DNA of 64,000 bases. Source: Chaenocephalus aceratus (Eukaryota; Chordata; Actinopteri; Perciformes; Channichthyidae). The stretch spans positions 6,515,912 to 6,579,911 of the forward strand of contig CM043791.1 in assembly GCA_023974075.1 (NCBI GenBank), in the 5' to 3' direction. Numbering within the stretch: position 1 is the stretch's first letter; each line of letters begins with the position of its first letter. The notes under the pieces are model-generated. The model ran no database searches and had not been told where the DNA came from. It worked only from the letters and a program-made list of their open reading frames with translations. This document shows positions 1 through 10,500 of this stretch, in pieces. The position numbers and the translations under genes were made by a program.

Positions 1-242
1 ATGTATTTTATATCAAGGTTTTTCCAATGTAAAAAAGAAAATAGAAAAATGTGTTTGAATGTATATGTTTTGAGAAAAACAAGTGACTTATTCTAATGGA
101 ATCATGATCTGTGAGGGGTGAATAACACAATTGTACTAAATATTGATTTAATTGATAGTAATAAAAGGTACAAACTATGTAAAAAATAAAATCTGGATTT
201 TGGGGCTTCTGACCATTTTTGGATAATTAAACATGCACTGGG
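1..242. other. AT-rich sequence without a gene
   Basis: No coding region or recognised repeat is visible. A 17-bp perfect palindrome, TGGGTCAAATTGACCCA, lies at 239-255, exactly where homology to the adjacent LINE stops. It may mark the breakpoint that removed the 3' end of the LINE. Confidence 0.4.
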
Positions 243-1337
243 TCAAATTGACCCACGAATATTATTGCTGTTACAAAAAACGAGTATAACAGGAGGGTTG
301 GAGAAAGTTCTGACACATCCAGTCATTGATTTGTTCAATGCACTTGGTGTTTGAATTGGAGCATAGTCTCCTGGTGAAATTGTTACGTAGATTTGTGTGT
401 CATCTGCATAGCTATGGTCACTTATTTTGTTGTTTTTCATTATCTGAGCCAGTGGTAGCATGTAGATGTTAAAGAGAAGAGGCCCCAAGATGGAGCCTTG
501 AGGAACCCCACATGTCATATTTGTCAACTCTGATGTGTATGTACCTATAGAAACAAAGTTGTTTCTGTCCTTTAGGTAGGATTCAAACCAATTTAGAACT
601 GTTTCCGAAAGTCCCACCCATTTTTCCAGTCGGTCTAGTAATATGCTGTGGTCAACCGTGTCAAACGCAGCACTGAGATCTAATAATACTAACACTGAAG
701 TTCTGCCACTGTCTGTGTTTAAGTGGATGTCATTAAAGACCTTTACAAGAGCAGTCTCAGTGCTGTAGTTTGGACGAAAGCCTGACTGGAACACATCGAA
801 ACAGTTATGTAAATGCAAGAAATTACTCAACTGTTGAAAAACCACTTTTTCAATGATTTTACCTAGAAATGGCAGGTTTGATATGGGCCTGTAATTGTTC
901 ATTACTGAAGCATCTAGATTATTCTTTTTTAAGAGCGGTTTAATGACTGCAGTTTTCAGGGCCTGTGGAAAAATACCTGAGTGAAGAGATTTGTTTACTA
1001 TATGAAGTAGATCTGAGGCCATGCAAGGCAAAACATTTTTGAAAAATCCTGTTGGAATAATATCAAGGCAGCAGGAGGAGGATTTCAGAAGTTGTATAAT
1101 GTCCTCTAGGTTTTTATCATTAATCTGATGGAATTGTGTCATGGTGCTTGAATTGTTATTAGGTGGACACAGAGACAACACATTTGCTGTTCCTGATGCA
1201 GAGGCACTGACTGCTTGTCTGATTTTCTGAATTTTGTCAGTGAAAAAGGAGGCAAAATCATTGCACGCCCTGGTGGATAGAAATTCAGAGGCTACTGACA
1301 CTGGGGGGTTAGTTAGTCTGTTGACGGTAGCAAACAA
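243..1337 (-). pseudogene. LINE ORF2 reverse transcriptase, truncated
   Basis: The translation carries the ordered RT blocks of non-LTR elements: YRPISNLPFLGKIIEKVV, FRPNYSTETALV, LLDLSAAFDTVDH (first catalytic Asp), GVPQGSILGPLLFNIYM and YADDTQIYV (the YADD catalytic pair). After YADD the reading frame soon drifts into unrelated residues and ends at 243, so the thumb and C-terminus are gone. The frame differs from that of the endonuclease part upstream, so at least one indel lies between 1502 and 1337. It would have copied element RNA at a nicked chromosomal target; this copy cannot. Confidence 0.85.
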
Positions 1338-1501
1338 GGCACGTGCGTTGTTTTAGTTTTTGGTAATGATGTCAGAGAAGAACGATTGTCGTAGGTTTTT
1401 CAATTCCAAATTATAAAGGCCAAGTCTTTCTTTATAGATTTCAAAGTGAACCTGGAGATTTGTTTTTCGCCACCTGCATTGAGCTTTTCACATTCTCTTT
1501 T

Positions 1502-2596
1502 TTATGTTTTCACGGTCATGGCCTTTCTCCATGGAGATATTTTCTTCCCAGTCACTTCCTTTACCTTAGTTGGAGCAATGGCATCTATACAATTTTTAAT
1601 TTTTGAATTAAAATGATCTACTAGCTCATTTACTGAGATGTTAGCAGGGGCAAGTGTGGAAGAAAAATTCTGAGTAAACATTTCCCTAGTATTTTCAGTT
1701 AAATATCGCTTTGTGGTTATCTCTTTTTGAACATTTTTGTGAACAGAAATAGAGCTCTCAAAGAAAACACAGGAATGGTCAGAGAGTGCAACATCAGTCA
1801 CCACAACCTTAGAGATATTCAGACCCTTTGAGATAATTAAGTCCAGAGTGTGCCCCTTATTGTGCGTGGGCTCCGTCACATGCTGAGTCAGTCCATAGCT
1901 ATCAAGAACACAAAATAGTTATTTTGCCCCTCTGTCCTGGGGGTTGTCAACATGGATGTTAAAATCACCAACAATGACTAGACGGTCAAAGTCAATACAC
2001 ACTATAGACAGCAGGTCAGTAAAGTCATCAAAAAAGCTTGCACAGTATTTGGGTGGTCTATAGATATTTAGGAACAGAGCTCGAGAGGAGCATTTCAGCT
2101 GAAGGGCCACATATTCAAAAGAATCAAAGTTTCCATACGATGTCTTCCTGCATTGAAGGGAATCATTGAACAGAATAGCAACTCCACCCCCTTTCTTATG
2201 CATTCTTTCCTGACTCATAAAACTAAAGTTGGGAGGGGTTGATTCGATAAGAACAGCTGCATTGTTATTTTGTTCAATCCAAGTTTCTGTTAAAAACATA
2301 AAATCGAGATTATGCTCAGTGACAAAATCATTGATTAAAAATGTTTTTCCTGCCAAAGACCTGACATTTAATAAAGCTAGTTTAAGTTTGTTGAACACAC
2401 TATCAGTCAGGTTTTTTGTAACAAGCTGTGGCTGACATGGAATCACTGCTAAATTAGATAAACTCACACAAACGTTTGAGCGCTTCCTGTATCTAAGATG
2501 ATTCAGCGCTCTTAATCTATTACCTATCAACACAGATATCGGCAAAGCTATAGGCAGGCAGGGCCCCGGAATGTCCTGGAAAGAGTTGAGTGCCAT
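1502..2596 (-). pseudogene. LINE ORF2 apurinic-type endonuclease, broken
   Basis: Two open stretches in the same frame (2596-1919 and 1879-1502) are separated by an in-frame stop at 1919-1921. Endonuclease motifs appear in order: LLNVRSLAGK (Asn block), FLTETW (Glu), a GGGVAILF loop, RLVIVGDFNIH (Asp/Asn block) and ALSDHSCVFFE (terminal SDH). This domain nicks the target DNA in the L2/CR1 group. The linker toward the RT (KKISPWRKA) is present before the frame is lost. A short plus-strand ORF over the same DNA is a shadow. Confidence 0.85.
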
Positions 2597-2793
2597 ACGC
2601 CCTTGAGCCTGGACCCATCACATATCAGTAAGAGTTTGTTGCGTTTTTGTACACACACATCCTTATCAGGAGACGGGGGAGATGGTGCGGGGATAAAGGA
2701 CATGCTGCCAGGGGGGGGGGAGGTGGTTGACGTAGGCGCGGTGATGAAGACGGAGGAGATGGTGCGCAGTCTCTGCGGTGATTTTGGTGGGCG

Positions 2794-4197
2794 TCATTGA
2801 GGAGCGGGGGTAAAGGACATGCTGCCAGCCCTGCGTATCGCCTTAGTTTGGTCTTTGAACTCCAGGAAGGAATCGGTGCCAACCCTCTGTATCTCCTTCA
2901 TGTGTTCAACGATCTCCAGGATGGTGGGCGAGGGTGAAAGGGTGAACGGAGTATCCTCAAAGGCGTTGACAGGGGGGGGGGTGACGGGCAGTGGAGACTC
3001 CTCCATGTGTCTCATAGGTCTCCCATAATCAGAACATTCCTGCAGTGATAATTCTTCAGGGTTTTCTGAGCGATGTGTTGTGTCTTTCTCCTGTTTTGAT
3101 TCCTCTTGCCGCTTGTCCTTGGCAGAGGGAACAGATTAATGACGCAGGCAGTTGAATATGTTAGAGATAAACAATTTCACTCCTGACTTGTTCAGGCAAA
3201 CTCCATTTGCCTTGAAAAGATGTCTGCGGTCCCAGAAAAAGTTAAAATTGTCAATAAAATGGACAGAATGGTCAGTACAGGCAGTTGAAAGCCAGGTGTT
3301 CAGTGCAAACAATCTGCTGAATCTCTCCACTCCTCTTCTGACTGGCGGTAGAGGGCCACTCATGAACACCTCTGCATTTAGAGAGCTGGCAGTTTCCAAC
3401 AAACATTTAAAGTCTTCTTTCAGCACTTCTGACTCTTGTTTCACAACATCATTTGTTCCAATGTGCGGTACCACATTCTTCACAGTCGGATGTTCAGCCC
3501 CAATATGCAGGATCTTCTCAGCCAAGTCAGAGACCACATCCTTGGGAAAACAGAGTACTTTGGTGTTGTTCTTATTACACAGACCTTGTACATCTCTTAC
3601 AGCAGAGTCACCCACAATCAGAGTTTCAGGCCCAGTGGTTAGCTTTCCCTCTAGCCTTTTACTTTTGGAGTAGCTATTGGTCCTTACCCTGCTGTGTGAA
3701 GAGGACAGGTTATCCAGGTCATCAGAAAGAGATCTCCGGTTCTCGGTTAGCGGAGCGTATCTGTTCTGGATTGGCACACTTGGTGGTTTAGGAGGATTGT
3801 TTGTAATTCTCCCTTTAGCAGCTGTCCACAGCTGTTTCCTAGTATGAATAGGGGTTGAAGAGGCGCTCTTCCTGGGTGATAACAATGCAGGCCAGCCGGT
3901 CGCATCACAGATTTCAGAGCGCTGGGCTCTGCCTGTTGTTCGTCCTCCCAAATCCCATGAAAATGATTTACTCTTCGGCTTTGCACCCAGAGAGTTCCAG
4001 GGAGGACTACCACTTGTAGATTTATTACCCGGTATACAGCCCTCCTGTTCCTTGGAATCCTTGTAGCTGCTAACTAGCTGTGAGTTAGCATACCCTTCTC
4101 CATTATTTTGCAACACTGGTAAAGTGGTGTCATTCCCACGACATAGTCCATTCACTTCCACGTTAACTTCCAACCGTTGCATTTTCATTTCCAACAC
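2794..4197 (-). pseudogene. LINE ORF1 with SGNH/GDSL esterase domain
   Basis: The 353-residue main ORF (4197-3136) has a low-complexity N-terminal half and a C-terminal esterase-like domain. Block I is ETLIVGDSAVRDV (GDS, catalytic Ser in the family) and block III is PHIGTNDV. The last block, normally D-x-x-H followed by N, reads NGVCLNKSG, so both the Asp and the His of the catalytic dyad appear replaced (N and C). A further ORF1-like C-terminal stretch in another frame (3015-2794, with a proline-rich part and FEDTPFTLSPSP) suggests ORF1 once extended beyond the stop at 3136. G-runs at 2710-2720 and 2970-2978 are indel-prone. The role in transposition is uncertain. Confidence 0.75.
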
Positions 4198-4300
4198 AGC
4201 TATCTTCTGTATAAGTTTGTGGAAGTCATCTAGCTTAAGCTAAATAGCATGCAGTAGCCTACCAGGCTTTAGCTGTTGCTAGGCCACGCTACTGTAAGAC

Positions 4301-4839
4301 TGAGGTCGTAGTAAAAATGTTGAAATATGGCTGAAACCCTCTGTCTATTTACGAAGATGAACTGTCCCAGTGATAAGTTAATGTCCAGGAGCCGCTGCTC
4401 GAAGTTTTCAGAGAATAAGAATAGGAAAATCAGCATACAAAGTAAGCAGAGGCAAGAGCAAGCAGAAAAGCGTCTGCACTGTAAGAAAGATAAGCAAGCA
4501 GTAAGTTCACTTTTTTTATTGTATCTGTTTCAAATGCAATAAATAAGGATTCAACACACTACTCTGTTTAGAATACTAATTGGCAGATGCATACACTAGT
4601 TATCAGCATGAAGGACACATTTTTTCATTGTCTGTTTATGTGAAATATGTGAAATATGTAGAAGCCATCATTAAATTGTAGACCAATGCATGATTATATA
4701 CACAAAACAGCTTATATTATACATTCATAATTGTGTATTAGTTCTATCTTTATAGAGAACATTATACATTTAGAATCAGATTTTGAGACAGTGAGCGGCT
4801 GGGAAAGTCACATTGCCATGGAGCACAAACAGTTGCTGA
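4301..4839. other. Spacer between LINE and HECT relic
   Basis: No gene is supported. One 71-residue plus-strand ORF at 4327-4542 has no recognisable domain. The rest is AT-rich. Confidence 0.4.
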
Positions 4840-6041
4840 CGTGATGTTTTCTTCGCATTCTCAGGCATTCCATAAGGAGGGTCAGGAACTCACGCTTGGG
4901 ACCACCAGTGTCCCCTCCATCCTCAGTTTGTCCCTCATCATCAGTGAACTTAACTGATGTCTAATGAGAGGGATCGAACGAGGCACCTTTGAAGCCACGG
5001 ATTGCTCGATCACATACATGGGCTCTATTAATATTGAACCTGCTGCAAGATGTATTTGTTCTTTTTGCAGAGAGTTCTGCAACAATGTCTTCCGCAGTCA
5101 GGTGTTCTGTGCTGGGAAAGACAAAGTGATGTATTGTAATATTAAATGATGAAGCTAGTAATAAGATTTACAGTATAGAATAGAAAAATTAAGTGGCAAT
5201 AGTAACAATTAATATCTTTGCTCCATTTTGTCTTCTGGCTCAGACTGGCTATAAATAATGATAAGTGCATACACAGTTGTGTAGTTGCTGCAGTGAGAAG
5301 ACAGTTGAATAATTATTTTCAAATAACACACATAATATATGCATGACAGTCACATTTACAAAAGGATGTCGATCCTCTTCCTGTTTTTTTTCAATACATT
5401 GGGTTCTAAACTGACAACAGCACTTTTGTCATACTCCTGCACAATCCTTGTAAACATTTGAAATGGATGCAAGAAACAATATCTGATCTTTGAAAAATAT
5501 TTGTGGGTGTTTTTTGTATCATCTTCACTAAGATGTCAGATATTGTGGGTGTCATTTGGAAATGTATGAAAGTATAATTGTTCTGCTTCGTGGCAATGTT
5601 ACCCACTGTGATTGGAGGCTATACAAACAAACGTAAAATAAAGATACACAGCAAACAACTGTGTCACGATGCAACTGTCAACATTGTTTACCTATAGAAG
5701 TGGTTCTGACCCGGGGCAGGCTGGACCTCTTCCTGGAATGGGGTTGGTGCTCCATCCTATTTTTAAGTGCACACAAAGGCATTTATTGATTTCATGTTCA
5801 CAAATTCAAACCTACATGGTATAATTACATGTGTAATTAGTCTTACCCGATCAGACGCTGGTTGTGGGTGCCTGAGAGGTCTGATAAAGGTAAACAACAA
5901 ATATATTCAAACTACTGTACTGTTAAAACATTCTGCTTCTTGTGGCACAAAATAATATGTTGACAATGTTTTATTTTACCCTGGCAAACTGTTGTCCATT
6001 CGTGGAGTGCTCACTTTTGGAACATTTGGAATGTCCCACAC
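4840..6041 (-). pseudogene. HECT-type E3 ubiquitin ligase relic with introns
   Basis: Four exon-like blocks on the minus strand have plausible splice sites: 6041-5980 (AAG acceptor, GTAAAA donor), 5880-5847 (CAG, GTAAGA), 5756-5692 (TAG, GTAAAC) and 5111 to about 4840 (CAG). The last encodes the start of a HECT-like fold: LTAEDIVAELSAKR, then a SRFNINRAHV segment, [23 protein letters not shown] and [15 protein letters not shown]. This matches the N-lobe start of the multicopy 'G2/M phase-specific E3 ligase-like' genes common in fishes. A TAG interrupts the frame after DPSH, and the catalytic C-lobe with its Cys is absent, so it cannot act as a ligase. Retained introns argue against a processed copy; it may be transposon cargo or a decayed tandem-family gene. 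Confidence 0.6.
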
Positions 6042-7199
6042 CTTCATACAAACAAATGACTGACTGAAATAAATTCACTTTAATTAAGAATAAATGCCAC
6101 GATAAATCCAAACTGACCAAGGTACATTATATTGTTGACCGTCCTTTAACTCTCACATTAGGATTTACATTGGGGCACAATAAACCAACTCCGCACATAT
6201 AATATATCTACATGATGTCAAGAGTTACATTTAGGTGCACAATGCTGTCTCTTGACTTGCAAACTCTTTTACCAAACAAGCTAACGCTAGCTGCGTAAAT
6301 ATGACGCTCTTTGTATCAAAACAAAACTTACCTTCTTATACATCGACTTTTTCCACTTCGATCAACTTTGTTTCCTCTGGCTTCAATTTGCAGCACTCTC
6401 GTTCGTTCTCTCCATGTCTGGTCAGACATCAATCTCTTCCCCTAGAGGCCTGGAGCTCTTCCGGAATGTTTTTTTTTTGTATGTGTTTTGCGATCTGTAC
6501 GTGCTTTGGACTTTGCATATCGTTTTGGTATTTGCAGCGTTTTTTTGTTGCGTTTGTTTTCGGGGTTTGTTTGTTTTTCATTTCAGGATTTGCAGCTGTT
6601 TCCTGCTAATGTATGTGTTTTTGGCCGTTGTTCCGTGTTTGCACCTGTCGGCCACCGTAGTTCTGTCGTCATTTCCTGCACCGCATTTCGAGTCGATTGT
6701 GATTTATAAAAGGGAAACAGGCGTAGGAAGCGCCGTACGCACTATCCTCGCCGGTACACAATGTTTTGTGAATCGGAAAATTTCGGAAAATTTCTGTACC
6801 TATTTTTTGGATTTCTACTACGTTAGCAACCTTCCCACGTGAATCCTACGCACGGCGTTATAAATGACGCCCCAGAGATCAGCTGCTGCTGACAGAGAAA
6901 AAGAGTCCTGCCTCTCCCCACCTCTGCTGCTAAATCCCCTGCGGAGAATAAACAGAAGGGCAACCATGGAAACCATGCTCGGAAGTCTTCTTCGCTGCAT
7001 TTGGTCTATTTTGTGGCGGAAGTACAGCGCCACTTACAGGCCCGGCATATGTACTACAGCGTCTCCAACAGGTCGAGCGGTCTCGTGTGGAAGGACACAT
7101 TTCTGGTGCCTATTGCGTGTGGACGGAAGACTTTTTTTGATAACGATTTTGGTTCGTTTGCGTTACCGTTCTCGTGTGGCTCCAGCCTTACAGTTTAAT
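6042..7199. other. Unassigned sequence, possible upstream exon of the HECT relic
   Basis: On the minus strand a consensus donor (AGAAG|GTAAGTTTTG) sits near 6330, after a purine-rich stretch starting around 6420. It could be a first exon of the HECT relic. Overlapping ORFs at 6301-6842 and 6864-7334 show no domain and look like chance open frames in T-rich DNA. No confident gene. Confidence 0.3.
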
Positions 7200-7515
7200 G
7201 GTAGTTGTAGCATGCTTCTTTACAGGCCCCTATCAACAGCAGCATTTCCTTCAACACCTGCATTTTCTCCTGAATCTCCGAAGGGACAGGACTGGCTTAG
7301 TGCCTGCCTGAAACCAGAGGACAGTCTGCTCTGAGTGGTTAGCTGGCCGTGATTTGTCAACAGCTTAGCGATGTCCCGCCCCTTAGCCTATTGAAACAAT
7401 GTGTTGGAGGGCTAGGCAGAGCATGTGTTACATAGTGATGTAGTGATGATTTGCAACCTATCTAAGACTACAAGAAGGGAAACACCCCAAAATGCACAAC
7501 AGGCCCCCTTTAAAT
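7200..7515 (-). repeat. Fish-type MITE, copy A
   Basis: The right edge reads, on the minus strand, TTTAAAGGGGGCCTGTTGTGC followed by TTTTGGGGTGTTTCCC. The same terminal pattern begins the copy at 9150 on the plus strand. The left boundary is uncertain. It lies immediately downstream of the last recognised Nudix-gene exon. No protein is encoded. Confidence 0.5.
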
Positions 7516-7555
7516 CAATTATTCAAATGTATAGTGGTCTATGCGTGTCACTAAC

Positions 7556-10500
7556 CTGTGTCTGGATCAATGAACGAGTGTCTAATGAGGAAGTCCAAGA
7601 CCACCATGGCACAGTTGGGTTTGAAGTCATCCGTGGCGATGAGCTCCTTCACCTGAAACCAAGACAATAACCAAACACCCCTGTGATATATCTGTCTCCC
7701 CTCAGATTGTTGTTATCTCACAGGATTCATATTCAGAACAGCAGTACTGACCTTCTCCATGGGCAGGAGGTAGAACTCTTGCACCTCTCCATCCCCTACT
7801 TTAGGCTTGAACCCCACAGGAAGTTCTAAATCAAAGACAAACTGACTCTCTGGATATACCCCGTCTTCATCCTCATAGGTGTAGCTAGAAATGCACAGGA
7901 GTAGTGAGTTATGAAATAGTTTTGTTATATTAAAAGTATTTCCTTTTGTTAATGACTAAATTGTGTCCTCACAAAATCTGGTGTTACCCATTAATTCCAT
8001 GTGCAGACCCAACATGTAGCTTGGTCACAAATGTTTTGTTTTACTTTTTGTCTGTGGTTCCTACTGAAGACATAAATATTACATAAACACCTCATAAATG
8101 TCGATTATTCTTTATTTCAGTTGGGAACTATTTTATTTCCAAAAGTTATTGAACATTTTTTTTTTTTTTATAGGATATGTACATTTCGGTTAACCGGTTA
8201 ACCGTTTTTTGGGGGGTCGAATATTCGAATATTCATTTGCTTTCAAATTCCCATCCCTAGTTTGTTCATGTTAATGAAGGATCATTTCACCCAGTGCAAC
8301 AGTGTGGCTCATTAATACGCATTTAACGAACAACACACACACCTGACTTGTTGGTTTGACTGATAATAGATCATAAGATTGTTTATCATTTTAAGTTAAA
8401 GGAAGAAATATCAAGCTTACCTTACTGTATTAACAGGACGAGCCTTCTCGGCAATGGCTGCTGGGATACATGCTTCCTCCTCACATTCTTTGACCACAGT
8501 TTGTTTGATGTCAAACCCAGCAGCCAGACCACCTGCTGCCTTCGGAGACATAACATCGACTCATTCATTTATTTGTGGAAATCTGAATTGGAAGAACTCT
8601 GTATTTAAGACTTATCCTTTGTGTACATCAAGTATCTACTGTGGCAGTATGTAGACAGTGTCAGACAGTCTTCACTCACCACATGGTCCAGCAGTCCAGG
8701 GTACGTCTGCTTAGTAGGGGAGCGACGTGCCAGCCACATGCTGACTTCCCCCCCGTCACTGACAGTGTAGCCATTGATGTGGACTCCACTCCTCTTCACA
8801 CCAAACAGGCCTGCGTGTGAAGCATCACAATAAGCTCATACAACACGAACACTGGTGTAACATGGCGCTGTGTGTGCAAAACTGACTTGTAGCTGATCTC
8901 TCCATCAACATCAGAGGAGCCTCAGAGAATTGTGACATCACACTGTATTTCTGAAAGACAGCAATGCTTCAGAATTACAGTGATGCATAGGAAGTTATTG
9001 ACAACTTCTAGGCTAATTGTAGGTATTCACATGCTTTTACAGTTTTTTTTTAACTTATACAGTCCGTGGTCAAGTCCAGTGTATAAGACGGAAGAAACCG
9101 CCATCCCTTTTTTCCATGAATGTCCACATTATATCTCATGGAAGCCATTAAAGAGGCCGTATTCTGCTTTTTGGGGTTTTTCCCTTTCGTATAGTGTGTT
9201 ATGTTTGTGTGCATGTAATGGTCTGCAAAGCACCAGCGGGGCACCTTTGTTTGCTTCCTTAACATAGTGACATCAAAATGTAACACTTGCGCTTCTATTG
9301 GTTAGCGCGGCAACACATACATTTACATGAGACATCTCTAAGCGGTGGACCTATCATAACAGTGTGTGTCTCACTGTATGGCAGTGGCGTAGCCACCATA
9401 GGGCCAGGGTGGGCCCAGGCCCACCCAGTTTACTCATGGGCCCACCCTGAGAAAGCTTCGGTGTCATTTAAAAAAAAAAAAAATTATTATTGTATTATTA
9501 TTATTATAAAAAAATGTATTCACCCATTGAGAATATCCAATAATTCAAAGTGAAATTCAAGTGAACAAATATCGAGTTTAATTAATGTTGTATGTGCTTT
9601 ATCCTCTGAACCAAACTCATTTACGGTAAAAACTGATTGTTGGTTCCGGTGTTTCAGTATAACTTGAGTCATGACAACTGGCGACATTCTATTATTTTTC
9701 GTCATAGGAATCCGGGGCGTGTACATTGAGGACCCATTGTTGACTTACCATGTCGATCGCCTCGTTTGTCGTTTACGTTCATCTTTTGCTATATCTGCCT
9801 TCCTAAGATCACTTTGATGCACATTCAGTACTCGTATGTGAGGTTGTGGGTGAGAGGTGGATATCGTGACGCTTACAGGAGGTATCGAACATTACAAAGT
9901 AGGTGACTGTGTGGATGCCTGTTCAAAATATTCCAAACTTGAATAAATCATTTAAATTATATATTTGTGTCCGACTTTCATTTGTACATCGTTCTTAATG
10001 TGATGTATAGTAGCTTTGATAGCTGTCCATACCTTCAGACTAGGGTTGCCAGAAACGGACCATGATCAAAATCGATTATTCGGCAGCCCTGGCGAATAAT
10101 AATCGATTATTCGACCGACCCCCCCCCCCACTCCCCCCCGCGGAAGAGAACAAAAAAAAGAAGAAGGAATTCAGTTGTTTTCTTTACTGTAACATGTTTA
10201 ACAGTACAAACAACAAACAAGCATGTCATCACAACGACGTGGCCTTGAAGTGAAGTTGGTAATGGCCGGCTGTGCTGCGTCTTTCTCTGTAACCTCTTTG
10301 GCGTGCTTCGCACTCAAATGCGAACGCATTGTTGAGGTTGAGCTGTGATAGACCAACGTCTTTTCGCAGAGCTTGCATTTAACTTCCTTTGGACTTGTAT
10401 GTTCGAAGTAGTTCCACGAGGAGGAACTCTTTTTACCTGCCGCTTTGTTCATCTTTAGTCGCACGTGTGAGGGAGAGGGGGGGTGGGGTCGGTGTGTCGC

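Larger units (their letters stand above)
243..4300 (-). mobile_element. L2-like non-LTR retrotransposon (LINE), 3' end missing
   Basis: Reading the minus strand, the order is ORF1 with an SGNH/GDSL esterase domain (4197-3136 and a further piece to about 2794), ORF2 endonuclease (2596-1502) and ORF2 reverse transcriptase (1337-243). This architecture is typical of the L2/CR1 group in fishes. Coding is interrupted by stops and frame changes, so the copy is dead. LINEs usually lose their 5' end during target-primed insertion. Here the 5' part is present and the 3' part (RT thumb, tail and 3' UTR) is absent, so a later deletion or rearrangement at about 240 is likely. The 5' boundary near 4300 is approximate; no target duplication can be shown. 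Confidence 0.85.
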
